DNA of 64,000 nucleotides from Methylocystis sp. B8 (GTDB lineage Bacteria > Pseudomonadota > Alphaproteobacteria > Rhizobiales > Beijerinckiaceae). Below the pieces are notes generated by a model that saw nothing but the letters and a program-made list of their open reading frames with translations, ran no database searches and was not told the origin of the DNA. Positions 25,482-35,132 of this stretch are shown here, piece after piece; the stretch's first letter is position 1, and every line of letters begins with the position of its first letter. A program made the position numbers and the translations under genes. Location: contig NZ_VBTZ01000001.1 in the NCBI RefSeq assembly GCF_005771425.1, positions 124,001 through 188,000 on the forward strand, read 5' to 3'.

Positions 25482-25880
25482 TCAGTTGCCGTCGCTCGGC
25501 AGACCCGGAAGCGGTAGAATCTCGATTCCCTCTTCGAGCAATGCCTTCGCTTCTTCGAAAGTTGCGCGGCCGCGGATGGCGCGTCGCTCCGTCTCGCCAT
25601 CCTCCATCGCGCGCGCTTCCTCCGGAAAGCGATCGCCGACATCTTCCGTGTTCGCGACGACCGTGTCGTGCAGCTCGCGCAGCTTCATGCGCAGATCGCG
25701 CGCTGAATCGTCACGCTGCTTGGCGACATTGGGCGCCATCACGTCGCGTGCGATCTTCGTCGACTCGCAGAAGGGACAGGCGATCCGTCCTTCAGCCGCC
25801 TGCTTCTCAAAGCTCGCGCAGTCGCGAAACCAGCTGTCGAAGCTGTGACCTGCGTCGCAGATGAGCGAATAGCGAATCAT
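25482..25880 (-). CDS. DUF1178 family protein
   Basis: 132 residues. It opens with MIRYSLICDAGHSFDSWFRDCASFEKQ and has CPFCES, so the N-terminus carries a zinc-ribbon-like set of Cys, followed by the family segment KIARDVMAPNVAKQRDD, a helical middle, and the ending EEGIEILPLPGLPSDGN typical of DUF1178. Function is unknown. It overlaps the glutaredoxin gene by 4 bases (ATGA), a pairing common in Alphaproteobacteria. Confidence 0.9.
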   Translation of the reverse strand: MIRYSLICDAGHSFDSWFRDCASFEKQAAEGRIACPFCESTKIARDVMAPNVAKQRDDSARDLRMKLRELHDTVVANTEDVGDRFPEEARAMEDGETERRAIRGRATFEEAKALLEEGIEILPLPGLPSDGN

Positions 25881-26149
25881 GCCGCAGCTCCGCCGGCGAG
25901 GAGCACGTCGAGTTCGCCCTCGCGTTCGAGAGCGTAGAGATCGTCACAGCCGCCGATATGCTGGTCGTCAATGAAAATCTGCGGCACAGTCGAGCGGCCA
26001 TCGGCGCGCTCGCTCATGCGGCGGCGTCCGAGCGGGTCCCACGCCACGGAAATTTCTTCGAATTCGGCGCCCTTTTGCGTCAGCAGACGCTTCGCGGCGA
26101 TGCAGTAGGGGCAGGTCGGCGTGGTGTAGATTTCGATGCGGGGGGCCAT
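25877..26149 (-). CDS. grxC: Glutaredoxin 3
   Basis: 90 residues. A dithiol glutaredoxin with active site CPYC at 13-16, the TVPQIFI cis-Pro segment for glutathione binding and the GGCDDLYAL motif. It reduces disulfides and glutathione-mixed disulfides in the cytosol. It is downstream of comF with 21 bases between, in a run comF-grxC-DUF1178 on the minus strand. Confidence 0.95.
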   Translation of the reverse strand: MAPRIEIYTTPTCPYCIAAKRLLTQKGAEFEEISVAWDPLGRRRMSERADGRSTVPQIFIDDQHIGGCDDLYALEREGELDVLLAGGAAA

Positions 26150-26170
26150 GGCGCGCTTATACGCCGGCCT

Positions 26171-26938
26171 CTACGCGCTTGTCACGGCCCGCGCGAAGAC
26201 GAGAAGATCGACCCGCGCCGCGCCAGCCTTGAGCAACGCGCGCGTGGCCGCATTGGCGGTCGCGCCCGTGGTCAGCACGTCGTCCACGAGCACGACATTG
26301 CGTCCGTCGATAGCGTCGGCCCGCTCGGGGGATACCCGAAACGCGCCGGAGAGATTGGCGGCGCGCTGCGCCCGCGTCAGCCCGACCTGCGGCGCCCTGG
26401 GCTTGACGCGCTCAAGCGCCATCATCGCCGCCGGCACGGCGCTGATGCGCGAGATCGCCTGCGCAAGCGCCGCCGACTGATTGAAGCGGCGCGTAAAAAG
26501 CCGCAACCGGTGCAAGGGGATGGGCACGATAATGTCTGCATCTGCGAGAAGTTCGGCGCCGGCGCGCGCCATCCAGCGGCCCATCGGCTCGGCGAGCTCC
26601 AGCCGGTCGTAATATTTCAAACGGTGCGCCAAAGCGCGCGCCTTGTCGCTGTCGTAGCGGGCGACGGCTCTGGCGCGGCCGAAGGCCGGCGGATTGGCGG
26701 CGGCTTCGAGCGAAATCAAGCCCGGCTGCGCAAGGTCGCGTTCGAAAGGCGTGCCGAGTCGCTCGCAGTAGGGCCGCTCGATGAAGGCGATGTCGCGCCA
26801 GCATTCGGCGCAGATCGCGCCGTGGGCTGCAACGGCTTTTCGGCAGATGAGGCAGGACGGCGGATAGACGAGATCGAGAAGCGCATGTCCCGCCCGTGCG
26901 AGAGGCCGAAGCAGGTCCGTCTCTCCGCGCCAGTTCAT
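26171..26938 (-). CDS. comF: ComF family phosphoribosyltransferase-like protein
   Basis: 255 residues. A zinc-binding N-terminus (CLICRKAVAAHGAICAECW) precedes a type I phosphoribosyltransferase-like domain with the PRPP loop VVLVDDVLTTGATANAATRAL near residue 220, and IVPIPLHRLRLFTRRFNQSAALA. ComF proteins support DNA uptake in naturally competent bacteria; in Alphaproteobacteria the gene is widely present without known competence. Cytosolic. Confidence 0.92.
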   Translation of the reverse strand: MNWRGETDLLRPLARAGHALLDLVYPPSCLICRKAVAAHGAICAECWRDIAFIERPYCERLGTPFERDLAQPGLISLEAAANPPAFGRARAVARYDSDKARALAHRLKYYDRLELAEPMGRWMARAGAELLADADIIVPIPLHRLRLFTRRFNQSAALAQAISRISAVPAAMMALERVKPRAPQVGLTRAQRAANLSGAFRVSPERADAIDGRNVVLVDDVLTTGATANAATRALLKAGAARVDLLVFARAVTSA

Positions 26939-27115
26939 TAGGCGAAACCCATTTAATCAGCCTAGCGGCCGCCGCCTCTTGGTGAAATCAGGGGGTGAGC
27001 GCGGGCGGAACCCTAACGCATGGTTGGGGTCAGGAAAAGAATCGTTTGGCTTGTCGGGCCGTCGACAAGCCGGCATTACAGTGTCGAAGCGGAGCCCGTA
27101 GGAGATCGGCGCGTC

Positions 27116-28438
27116 ATGAATGAATTCCACACGCTCTTTGTCATCTCCTGTATCGCCGTGCTCGCGCCGCTGATCAACAGAGTTCCGGCTTTTGCCCGCG
27201 CGCCGATCGTCGCCATCGAGCTGCTGCTGGGCATGCTTGTCGGCCCACATGGGGCGGGGCTGGTGACGGCGGATGGCGCCCTCGACTTTTTAAGGGAGTT
27301 TGGTCTCGTCTATTTGTTTTTCCAGGCGGGGTTCGAGTTCAACCAGAATGAGATAAGAGGAAAGCCGCTTCGACTTGGGTTTTTTGCCTGGCTCGCTTCA
27401 TTGGGCCTCTCGATCGTCATTTCCGGAATGCTGTACCTTGTTGGCCTCGTCGAGGCGCCGTTTCTCGTCGCGCTGATCCTGCCCACGACGGCCTTCGGCA
27501 TATTGATCCCCATGTTGCGGCAGACCGGGAATCTTGATGACGAATTTGGACATTACGTCCTTGGCGTCGCGGCCGTCAGCGAACTCGGCCCGCTCGTTCT
27601 CGCTTCGATCGTTCTGGCGCATCACAATCATCATCTCCATCAGACGCTGCTGAGCGCTCTCTTCATCGCCGTCGGGCTCGCAACGATTTTCTTGCTCAAA
27701 AGGGCGCGTTCCGATCGCCTCACAGAAAGCGTTGTGCGCTGGCTTGGCGACAGCGAGCTTCTTCCCATTCGAATCTCGCTCGTTATCTTGCTCGGCTTCA
27801 TCTCATTCGCCGATAGGCTGGGCATGGAGCTTGTGGTTGGCTCCTACATGGCGGGCATGGCCGTCGCGATCCTCGTGCGCGGCACCAAGGCCGAAATTCT
27901 CCAAGAGCGTTTGACCGCCATTGGCTCAGGTTTTTTGATTCCGCTGTTTTTCATCGAGAGCGGCGCCGCCTTCGACTTCATGGCGCTCGTCACGAGCCCA
28001 GCGAGCGTTGTGCTTTTCATTCTCTTTTGCACGGCGTTCCTGCTCATTCGCCTGGCGCCGATGAATATTTACCGGGGGACGTTGCCGGAACGCGACATGC
28101 CGGCATTGGCGCTATTGTCATCGACGACGCTGTCGCTCGTCGTCGCGCTAACTTATCTCGGCGTGAGCAGGGGACAGATGGCGCCAGGGACGGCCACCGC
28201 GCTTGTGGGCGCCGCGATGATGACCATCACCGTGTTCCCGACACTGGCCTTTTGGCTTCGTGGAGCGCAGCAGCAATCTCGCCCCGAGAGCAGCGTATCG
28301 CTTGCCGCTCACGCCGTCGCCGATTGGTTCTCTGCGCAGGCGTCTCGCGCGTTCGCCAAGCTTCCCCCTCAATGGCTCGAGGCCATCCAGATTTTCGAGC
28401 GGCGCCTCTTCGATCTCGTCAACCGCGCGGCAAATTAG
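27116..28438 (+). CDS. Cation:proton antiporter (CPA2 family)
   Basis: 440 residues from ATG 27116 (TAGGAG upstream). About twelve membrane helices are visible, with family motifs VAIELLLGMLVGPHGAGLV (helix 1-2), LFFQAGFEFN, and LGVAAVSELGPLVLASIVL. The protein lacks the C-terminal TrkA-N/RCK domain of Kef channels. The exchanged ion (K+ or Na+ for H+) cannot be read from sequence. Its stop is two bases from the stop of the convergent CobW gene. Confidence 0.88.
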   Translation: MNEFHTLFVISCIAVLAPLINRVPAFARAPIVAIELLLGMLVGPHGAGLVTADGALDFLREFGLVYLFFQAGFEFNQNEIRGKPLRLGFFAWLASLGLSIVISGMLYLVGLVEAPFLVALILPTTAFGILIPMLRQTGNLDDEFGHYVLGVAAVSELGPLVLASIVLAHHNHHLHQTLLSALFIAVGLATIFLLKRARSDRLTESVVRWLGDSELLPIRISLVILLGFISFADRLGMELVVGSYMAGMAVAILVRGTKAEILQERLTAIGSGFLIPLFFIESGAAFDFMALVTSPASVVLFILFCTAFLLIRLAPMNIYRGTLPERDMPALALLSSTTLSLVVALTYLGVSRGQMAPGTATALVGAAMMTITVFPTLAFWLRGAQQQSRPESSVSLAAHAVADWFSAQASRAFAKLPPQWLEAIQIFERRLFDLVNRAAN

Positions 28439-28440
28439 GC

Positions 28441-29634
28441 TCAGCCGAGCAGGCCGCCCGGCGTGGGCGCGAGCGGGTTGTCGATGAGCGCCTGCGCGTC
28501 TGGGCGATCAGGCGCGGGGTGATTGACGAGCGCCCCGTAGAGTCCCTGTACGAAGCTTTCGTCGAGATCCTTGACGATGAAGACGATGCGCGTGCGCCTG
28601 TCCGCATCAGGCCAAGCGTCGAGTCGATGCGGCGGGTGAAAGACATGCTGTACGCCATGAATCGCGACGGGCCGCGACGGATCGTCAGCGAGCGCGACGA
28701 TTCCTTTCACGCGCAACATGCGCGGCCCATGCGTGTGGCGCAGAAGATCAATGAAAATATCGAAGGAGGCAGGCGTCAGCGGCGTCTCTGAGGAGAAGCA
28801 GAAAGCGCGAATATGCGCGTCATGCCGGTTCACGTCATGGCTGTGATGCGCATGAGCTCCATCATGAGGCGCGTGGTCGTGATCATGACCGGCGTGACCA
28901 TGCGCTTGCGCGGCTTCGACCGCTTCGGCGTTGAGCCATTCCTTCACGCGCGGCGTCTTTGTCGCAGGATCATAGAGGCCGCAGTTGATCAGCGCCTCCG
29001 GCGTCGCTTCGCCCTTGGCCGCGTCGAGCTGCAGCGCGCCGGGATTAAGTCGCGTAAGCCGCGCCTTCAGGGCGTCGAGCCGCTCTGCGCCCCGAGGCAG
29101 ATCCGTTTTGGTCAGGACAAGCCGGTCTGCGACCGCCGCCTGCCTGACGGCCTCCTCATGCGCGTCGAGCGTCGCCTCGCCATTCGCGGCGTCGATGAGC
29201 GTAACGACGCCGTCGAGCCGATAGCGCATCATCAGATAGGGGTGATACATGATCGCGTGCAGGATCGGCGCGGGATCGGCGAGGCCGGTCGTCTCCAGCA
29301 CGACGCGCTTGAATGGCTTGATCCTGCCATTGTCGAGACGCTTCAGCAGGTCTTCAAGCGTGTTCACCAGATCGCCGCGGATCGTGCAGCACACGCAGCC
29401 CGAACTCATCAGCATCATGTCGCCGTCGATTTTCTCAATGAAGAGATGATCGAGGCCGATCTCGCCGAATTCATTGATGAGGACGAGCGTATCGGCCAGC
29501 GCCGGCGAGGCGAGCAGTCGATTGAGCAGCGTGGTTTTGCCGGCGCCGAGAAAGCCGGTAACCACGGTGAGCGGAATCGACGGCGGCGCTGCGCGCACCG
29601 TGCGACGGGCGGCGGCATTGGTGAAATCGTTCAT
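28441..29634 (-). CDS. CobW/G3E-family GTP-binding metallochaperone
   Basis: 397 residues. The GTPase has Walker A GAGKTTLLNRLL, the metal-site motif CVCC (SSGCVCCTIRGDL), TTGLADPAPI and the base-specificity motif LTKTDLP. A His/Asp-rich stretch (GHAGHDHDHAPHDGAHAHH, about 243-262) precedes a C-terminal CobW_C domain with FDIFIDLLRHTHGPRMLRVKG. G3E members deliver zinc or other metals to client enzymes. No Zur site or zinc-uptake gene is visible nearby, so the metal is inferred only from the His loop. Confidence 0.9.
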   Translation of the reverse strand: MNDFTNAAARRTVRAAPPSIPLTVVTGFLGAGKTTLLNRLLASPALADTLVLINEFGEIGLDHLFIEKIDGDMMLMSSGCVCCTIRGDLVNTLEDLLKRLDNGRIKPFKRVVLETTGLADPAPILHAIMYHPYLMMRYRLDGVVTLIDAANGEATLDAHEEAVRQAAVADRLVLTKTDLPRGAERLDALKARLTRLNPGALQLDAAKGEATPEALINCGLYDPATKTPRVKEWLNAEAVEAAQAHGHAGHDHDHAPHDGAHAHHSHDVNRHDAHIRAFCFSSETPLTPASFDIFIDLLRHTHGPRMLRVKGIVALADDPSRPVAIHGVQHVFHPPHRLDAWPDADRRTRIVFIVKDLDESFVQGLYGALVNHPAPDRPDAQALIDNPLAPTPGGLLG

Positions 29635-29739
29635 TTAGACGGAGCTCACGCCGGAGCAGAAAGAATTTCCTGCTCGCGGAAGGCTCGCATTTTCGCTGAA
29701 AACGACGCGCGTTTCCAGAACGAACGAACCGTGGCGCTC

Positions 29740-31161
29740 TTAGCTCTTGCCCTGTTCGGTAGCGGCGCGAGTCTTCGGGGCGACGGCCCGTTTTTGAACT
29801 TCGGCGGGAGGCGCGGCTGTTTTCGGCTTGGCTGCGTGTTTCGTCGCCTTAGGCTTTACGGCCGGCTCAGCTTCGATCACTTGGACCTTGGCGTCTTCCG
29901 CCTTCGCCGCGCGCGCGGCCTTCACGGCCTTTGCATGCTTGGCGGCGCGGCGTAGCGACACCGCATCCGGGGCAGGTTTGCTGATCGGCGAAGCATTCGC
30001 GTCGCCTGGCTCAGGCTGCGACGCATAGGCGGATAGATCGTCCTGTTCGCCCACGGGAGCGCCCGGCGCGCGCGTACGCGCCACCGGCCCGACATAGCCT
30101 GGCGCGCGACCGACATAGACGGAAACGGCCTCAAAGCGCGGGCGCGGCAGCCGCGCGACTTCTTTGGCGTTCATATGCGGCTGAGCGGGGCTCATGGTGT
30201 CGAGTAGCGGGATGCCTGTCGCCGCGACCGGCGCGGACGCCTCTTCGATCTCCGCCAAGAATTGCGCCGCCGCGGGTCCCCGGTGGTGACAGACCGCCTC
30301 GCGCATGTCAGGCGCCGCGGTGGGGCCAGTATTCGGCAGGGAGGATAGGGATGCGAGAGCCGCGCCGCTCTGGAAGCCGCGGTCGAGCAAGGCCGACGTC
30401 TTCGCGGTGCGCAGCATGGGATTGGGCGCGCCGAGCACGACGGCGATCAACCGCCGGCCGCCGCGGGTAGCGGAGGCGACGAGATTGAATCCCGCGGGGC
30501 AGGTGAAGCCGGTTTTCATCCCGTCAGCGCCAGGATAACGGCCAAGCATTTGGTTGTGCGTGGGAATGATCTGCCTGCCGAGCTGCATCGCGCCGATATT
30601 GAACAGATTGGCGTGCTCGGGAAATTGAACGTAAAGCGCGCGGCCGAGAATGGCGAGATCGCGCGCCGAAGTGACTTGCCGGTCATCAGGAAGACCATTC
30701 GGATTGACCCATGCCGACTGCGTCATGCCAAGAGAAGCGGAGGCGCGGTTCATTTCGTCGGCGAAGGCTTCGACCGAGCCCGATACGCCTTCGGCGATGG
30801 CGACGGCAATGTCATTCGCCGATTTCACCATCAGCATGACGAGCGCATTGTGCAGGGTCACTTCCGAGCCTGGCCTGAAACCCATCTTGGAAGGCGCCAT
30901 GCGGCAGGCGCGCGGCGACATCATCACCGGCGTGTCGAGCGAAATGCGGCCCTGTCGCACGGCATCAAGCGCGACATAAGCCGTCATCAGCTTTGTCAGA
31001 GAGGCGGGATACCAGGAGGCGGTCGCCTGATCATGCGAGAGCACGGCCCCCGACGCCACATCAACGACGATCGATGGCGCCGCTCGGGCGGGCGCCGATG
31101 CGCCGAAAACGATCAACAATGCGCTGCTTGCGGCAATGAAAGTCGATTTCGAGAAGATCAT
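29740..31161 (-). CDS. D-alanyl-D-alanine carboxypeptidase (S11, DacA-like)
   Basis: 473 residues. The signal peptide (about 1-28) is followed by a penicillin-binding S11 domain: SLTK with nucleophile Ser54 and Lys57, SANDIAVAIAEG, and KTGFTCPAGFNLV. The enzyme trims pentapeptide stems in the periplasm. The C-terminal ~190 residues are disordered, rich in Ala, Pro, Lys and Glu, and contain several Ala/Lys/Pro repeats (KAVKAARAAKAED, KPKATKHAAKPK), unlike the beta-domain plus amphipathic helix of E. coli DacA. How it is anchored is unclear. Confidence 0.92.
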   Translation of the reverse strand: MIFSKSTFIAASSALLIVFGASAPARAAPSIVVDVASGAVLSHDQATASWYPASLTKLMTAYVALDAVRQGRISLDTPVMMSPRACRMAPSKMGFRPGSEVTLHNALVMLMVKSANDIAVAIAEGVSGSVEAFADEMNRASASLGMTQSAWVNPNGLPDDRQVTSARDLAILGRALYVQFPEHANLFNIGAMQLGRQIIPTHNQMLGRYPGADGMKTGFTCPAGFNLVASATRGGRRLIAVVLGAPNPMLRTAKTSALLDRGFQSGAALASLSSLPNTGPTAAPDMREAVCHHRGPAAAQFLAEIEEASAPVAATGIPLLDTMSPAQPHMNAKEVARLPRPRFEAVSVYVGRAPGYVGPVARTRAPGAPVGEQDDLSAYASQPEPGDANASPISKPAPDAVSLRRAAKHAKAVKAARAAKAEDAKVQVIEAEPAVKPKATKHAAKPKTAAPPAEVQKRAVAPKTRAATEQGKS

Positions 31162-31331
31162 CCGCCTAGCCCCGTCACCCGGCGCTCAAGCGCACGGGAT
31201 CAAATGAAAACGCCACTTAATTATAATAGCGCCGAGGCGCTCATCCGAAATAGGCGCGGATTTGGGCGATTCGGGGGCGGCGATTTGCGAACTGTTAACC
31301 ATAATCTCCATAAGAAGCGCGGACGGGGCCG

Positions 31332-31886
31332 TTAGCGCTGAACAGAATTTCGACGCGCGAGCTCCGGCTCGACGAGCTGATATCTGATCAGGAACTTCAG
31401 CGCGCGGCTCCAGGACTGGTCGGTTTCCCCGCGCAGGTCCGTTTGCGAGACATGCGTCAGTCGCCCGGTGCGCGCGTCGCGAATGCGCATTTCGAGATAT
31501 TGCTCCATCACGCTGACTTTTCGAAAGAAGCAGACGAATGACAAGTCGGCGCCAAGCGCGCGGGCGATATCGGCGTCACAGCCGTTGCATTTGCGCAGCC
31601 AATGATCTTTCACTCTCTGATCCGTCGAAGCGCTTCCGTCGACGATTTCGAACAGCCCGGACTGGGTCAGAAGTTCGCGCGCGAGCGCTGTCATTTTTTG
31701 AAGGCGCGCCGTCTCTTCCGGGCTTTCGCCGGCGATCGGTCCTCCGGCGGTGAAATCGTCGAGCTCGATGTCGAACACGGCGAGTTTCATTGGCGGCGAC
31801 GATTCTGCGTGAGCGCTCGCGATAAGCCCGATTGCGCCCGCCATGAGCGCCAATATTAGGACGAGGACGCATTTCTTGTTTGTCAT
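31332..31886 (-). CDS. DUF3280/DUF2380-like exported protein
   Basis: 184 residues from ATG 31886 (GGAGGCGAG upstream). The signal peptide ends near ASAHA. The mature part starts MKLAVFDIELDDFTAGG and contains LTQSGLFEIVDGS, CNGCDADIARALGADLSFVCFFRKVSVMEQYLEMRIRDARTGR, and LRGETDQSWSRALKFLIR, a pattern shared with DUF3280/DUF2380 proteins. This resembles the nucleotide-binding-free FlgT/CsgG-type fold. It follows an ArsR-SRPBCC pair and has a paralogue at 36777-37301. Function unknown. Confidence 0.75.
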   Translation of the reverse strand: MTNKKCVLVLILALMAGAIGLIASAHAESSPPMKLAVFDIELDDFTAGGPIAGESPEETARLQKMTALARELLTQSGLFEIVDGSASTDQRVKDHWLRKCNGCDADIARALGADLSFVCFFRKVSVMEQYLEMRIRDARTGRLTHVSQTDLRGETDQSWSRALKFLIRYQLVEPELARRNSVQR

Positions 31887-31912
31887 CGCAAAGCTCGCCT
31901 CCATTTTATCCA

Positions 31913-32377
31913 TTATACATTCTGCGCCGCCTCTTCGAGCTGTGAAATGCACGCGCCCCAGCCGTCGTAAAATCCGAGCTCTTCGTGCCGCTGGCGCTCG
32001 GCGTCGTCCTTATGCAGGACGCGCGCGACGTATCGGGTGCCCGAGCCTTCGTCGGCCATTGTCAGGATCGCGGTAAACGCGAGCCAGGGCGACGCAGGGC
32101 GCCAGCCCCCGACCAGCATTGACGTGAAGACGATGCGCTCCTGCGGCGCAATATCGAGAAAGCACCCGGGGTTGTCGCTTTCTCCGCCATCTGGCCCGCT
32201 CATAAAGGTGTGAAAGGCCCCGCCAGGATAAAAGTCGAAGGCGCGAACTTCGGTTTTCCAGGGTCGCGGACACCACCATTCCTTCAGGATCGCCGGATCA
32301 GCCCAGGCCTTCCAGACGCGCGCGCGAGGGACATTCAGGAGGCGCGAAATTTCAAGATCGAGGCTTTGATCGGTCAT
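31913..32377 (-). CDS. SRPBCC (AHSA1-like) protein
   Basis: 154 residues from ATG 32377. It has the START-like fold signatures LEISRLLNVPRARVWKAWADPAILKEWWCP and the C-terminal helix GFYDGWGACISQLEE. AHSA1/DUF899-type proteins next to ArsR regulators are common and often linked to small-molecule binding. The start overlaps the ArsR gene by 26 bases. Confidence 0.88.
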   Translation of the reverse strand: MTDQSLDLEISRLLNVPRARVWKAWADPAILKEWWCPRPWKTEVRAFDFYPGGAFHTFMSGPDGGESDNPGCFLDIAPQERIVFTSMLVGGWRPASPWLAFTAILTMADEGSGTRYVARVLHKDDAERQRHEELGFYDGWGACISQLEEAAQNV

Positions 32378-32723
32378 CCTGCTCCTCGTTTTTCTCCAAG
32401 AATGCGTCCAGGCGATCGAAACGCGCTTCCCATTCCGCACGTTGTCGGCCAAGCCACGCCTGCACGGCGTCAAACCGTTTCGGCTGGATGCGGCAGGTGC
32501 GCACGCGCCCGACTTTTCGGCTCGTCACAAGCCCGCTCTGCTCCAGAGTCTGCAAATGCTGCATGACCGCTGGGAGCGATATTTTCAGCGGCCTGGCCAG
32601 TTCGCTGACATTCGCCGGCCCCCGCGCGAGGCGCTCGATCATGGCGCGCCGCGTCGGATCGGCGAGCGCGGAGAACATGAGATCGAGGTTGGCCGAACGC
32701 TTAGGCATTTGCTTAACTATCAT
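32352..32723 (-). CDS. ArsR-family transcriptional regulator
   Basis: 123 residues. The winged helix is clear: LMFSALADPTRRAMIERLARGPANVSELARPLKISLPAVMQHLQTLEQSGLVTSRKVGRVRTCRIQP... without the metal-binding ELCVCDL motif. It is of the kind that controls adjacent AHSA1 genes and probably represses its own operon. The segment from DPTRRAMI to GRVRTC covers residues 22-75. Confidence 0.93.
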   Translation of the reverse strand: MIVKQMPKRSANLDLMFSALADPTRRAMIERLARGPANVSELARPLKISLPAVMQHLQTLEQSGLVTSRKVGRVRTCRIQPKRFDAVQAWLGRQRAEWEARFDRLDAFLEKNEEQDDRSKPRS

Positions 32724-32800
32724 CGCACGGCGGCAAGGGCAAGGAAAACTTCATCAATTGCTTAAGTTTTTTCGCAGCTATGTTTGTTGGAACAGTTCAG

Positions 32801-32840
32801 ATGTCATTCCCGATGCTCGCAAAGCAAGCGATCGGGCAAC
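32801..32840. repeat. Variant palindromic intergenic repeat
   Basis: ATGTCATTCCCGATGCTCGC and AAGCAAGCGATCGGGCAACC form an imperfect hairpin related to the GTCATTCCCGA family. Confidence 0.55.
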
Positions 32841-32870
32841 CTTGCTTTTTTGTAGTCGCAGCCCCTACAG

Positions 32871-32953
32871 CCGTCATTGCGAGGAGCGCAGCGACGAAGC
32901 AATCCAAAGGTCGGCTCATGATTCTGGATTGCTTCGCTTCGCTCGAAGGGATC
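32871..32953. repeat. CGTCATTGCGAGGAGC intergenic repeat
   Basis: The elements CCGTCATTGCGAGGAGCGCA, GCGACGAAGCAATCCA and the inverted TGGATTGCTTCGCTTCGCTC form an inverted pair. This is the widely known alphaproteobacterial repeat ending in AAGCAATCCA. It fills the gap between the ArsR start and the end of galE. Confidence 0.8.
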
Positions 32954-32967
32954 AACCTCAGTCTCAA

Positions 32968-33957
32968 TCAGCCGACGCGCGCAATGAGACGCTTTTCCCA
33001 TTCGAGCGCCTGACGGACGATCTCGTCGAGGTTGTCATATTGCGGCGTCCAGCCGAGGGCTTGACGGATTCTCTCATTGGCGGCGACGATCGCGGCGGGA
33101 TCGCCCGGCCGACGCGGCGCAATTTCAACGTCGAAATCAACGCCCGAAACGCGCTTCACCGATTCGATGACTTCGAGAACGGAAAAGCCGCGCTCATAAC
33201 CGCAATTGGCGGCGAGATTGGCGCCGCCCTCGCGCAAATAGCGCAAAGCGTCGAGATGGGCGCGCGAAAGATCGGTGACCTGAATATAGTCGCGCACGCA
33301 TGTGCCGTCCGGCGTCGGGTAATCGTCGCCGAAAACTTGCAGTTTCGGGCGCAGGCCGAGCGCCGTCTGCACGGCGACCTTGATGAGATGTGTGGCGTTT
33401 GGCGTCGATTGTCCCGAACGGCCCTTCGGGTCGGCGCCGGCGACATTGAAATAGCGCAATGCGACATAGGAGAGTCCGTGCGCACGCGCGGTGTCCTCCA
33501 ACATCCATTCCACCATGAGTTTCGACCGCCCATAAGGCGAAACCGGCTTTAGCGGCTCGTCCTCGGTCACCGGATTGTGCAGCGGATCGCCGTAGACGGC
33601 GGCAGTCGAAGAAAAGATGAAGCGCTTGATTCCGCGCGCGACCGACGTCGCGAGCAGCGTGCGCGCTTTCGCCGTATTGTTGAGATAATAGCCCAACGGA
33701 TCGGCGACGGAGTCGGGAACGACAATCTTTGCGGCGAAGTGAATGATTTCATCAACGGCATAGCGTTCGATCAAACCCGTGACGAGGTCCGCATCGCCGA
33801 AATCGCCGATGACGAGCGGCGCCCCGTCTGGAACCGACCAACGGAAGCCGGTCGAAAGATCATCGAGCACCACGGGCGGAGGTTCGCCGGCGTCAAGCAG
33901 CTCGAGTACAGTATGACTGCCGATATAGCCCGCGCCGCCCGTCACCAGAACCCTCAT
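32968..33957 (-). CDS. galE: UDP-glucose 4-epimerase
   Basis: 329 residues. It interconverts UDP-glucose and UDP-galactose for exopolysaccharide and lipopolysaccharide. The NAD-binding GGAGYIGS is at 7-14, the catalytic triad shows Ser in SSTAAVYG and Tyr-Lys in YGRSK, and DYIQVTDLSRAH is present near 230. Length is usual. It is divergent from galU, which makes UDP-glucose, and the two share a 120-base intergenic region. Confidence 0.95.
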   Translation of the reverse strand: MRVLVTGGAGYIGSHTVLELLDAGEPPPVVLDDLSTGFRWSVPDGAPLVIGDFGDADLVTGLIERYAVDEIIHFAAKIVVPDSVADPLGYYLNNTAKARTLLATSVARGIKRFIFSSTAAVYGDPLHNPVTEDEPLKPVSPYGRSKLMVEWMLEDTARAHGLSYVALRYFNVAGADPKGRSGQSTPNATHLIKVAVQTALGLRPKLQVFGDDYPTPDGTCVRDYIQVTDLSRAHLDALRYLREGGANLAANCGYERGFSVLEVIESVKRVSGVDFDVEIAPRRPGDPAAIVAANERIRQALGWTPQYDNLDEIVRQALEWEKRLIARVG

Positions 33958-34077
33958 GCCGCAACCTTCCTCTCGTTTCTTCCGCCCAATTTAGCGCCGC
34001 AATGCCCCGGCGAGTCGCTTCCGCGCTGATTTGCCGCTATCACCCCATCGCCGTCTCAACCCTCACCAGGCTTTTCC

Positions 34078-34962
34078 ATGAGCAAACGCATTCGCAAGGC
34101 CGTTTTCCCCGTCGCTGGCCTCGGCACGCGCTTCCTGCCCGCCACCAAGGCCGTGCCGAAGGAGATGCTGACCGTCGTTGATCGGCCGGTCGTACAGCAT
34201 GTCGTCGATGAGGCGCGTGAGGCCGGAATAGAACATTTCGTTTTCGTCACGGGGAGAGGCAAGGGCGCCATCGAAGATCACTTTGACATGGCCTATGAGC
34301 TCGAGGACACGCTGCGCCGCCGCAACAAGTTGAAGGAATATGAAGCTCTGATGTCAGACCTGCCGGCCGCCGGCGCAACAAGCTTCACGCGCCAGCAGGC
34401 GCCGCTTGGACTCGGCCACGCCGTGTGGTGCGCGCGCGACATCATTGGCGACGAGCCTTTCGCGGTGCTGCTCCCTGATATGATCACGCTTCCGGCAAAG
34501 GGCAAAACATCGCGTTGCCTTGCAGAGGCGGTCGCGGCTTACGAAAAGCATGGCGGCAATATCATCGCCGTCGAGGAAGTAAAGCCGGAAGAGACGCATC
34601 AATATGGGATCGTGGCGCGCGGCAAGGATTATGGCGCGACCTTCGAAATCACCGGCATGGTTGAGAAGCCGCCACAGGGAACCGCGCCGAGCAATTTCAT
34701 CATCTCCGGTCGCTATATTTTGGAGCCGGAGATTTTCGCATCGCTCGGCAAACATGAGACAGGCGCCGGCGGCGAAATTCAACTTACGGACGCCATGATA
34801 GATCTTGCGAAGACGCGGCCCTTCCATGCCGTGCGTTTTGACGGACGCACCTATGACACGGGCTCGAAGCTTGGATTTCTCGTGGCCAATATCGCTTTCG
34901 GCCTCGCACGGCCCGATGTCGCCGGCGGTCTGCGCGCCGAGCTGAAAAAACTGCTCGACTAA
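34078..34962 (+). CDS. galU: UTP-glucose-1-phosphate uridylyltransferase
   Basis: 294 residues. It makes UDP-glucose from UTP and glucose 1-phosphate. The nucleotidyltransferase signature [18 protein letters not shown] is at about 14-31; [36 protein letters not shown] and [11 protein letters not shown] follow. It is the functional partner of the divergent galE. Confidence 0.96.
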   Translation: MSKRIRKAVFPVAGLGTRFLPATKAVPKEMLTVVDRPVVQHVVDEAREAGIEHFVFVTGRGKGAIEDHFDMAYELEDTLRRRNKLKEYEALMSDLPAAGATSFTRQQAPLGLGHAVWCARDIIGDEPFAVLLPDMITLPAKGKTSRCLAEAVAAYEKHGGNIIAVEEVKPEETHQYGIVARGKDYGATFEITGMVEKPPQGTAPSNFIISGRYILEPEIFASLGKHETGAGGEIQLTDAMIDLAKTRPFHAVRFDGRTYDTGSKLGFLVANIAFGLARPDVAGGLRAELKKLLD

Positions 34963-35132
34963 GCGTATATACCGTAAAAACATAGGCTTAGGCATGTCGC
35001 TCGTCGAACTGTCGCCCCAGTCCTGGGCGCCAGTTTGACGTTGGCGCGCGCGCTTCATTAAACCATTGGAAGGGCTTTTCAGATCGGCGCGCGGCCGCGC
35101 GTGATTGAATTCAAGCGAGGGATTGAACGCTG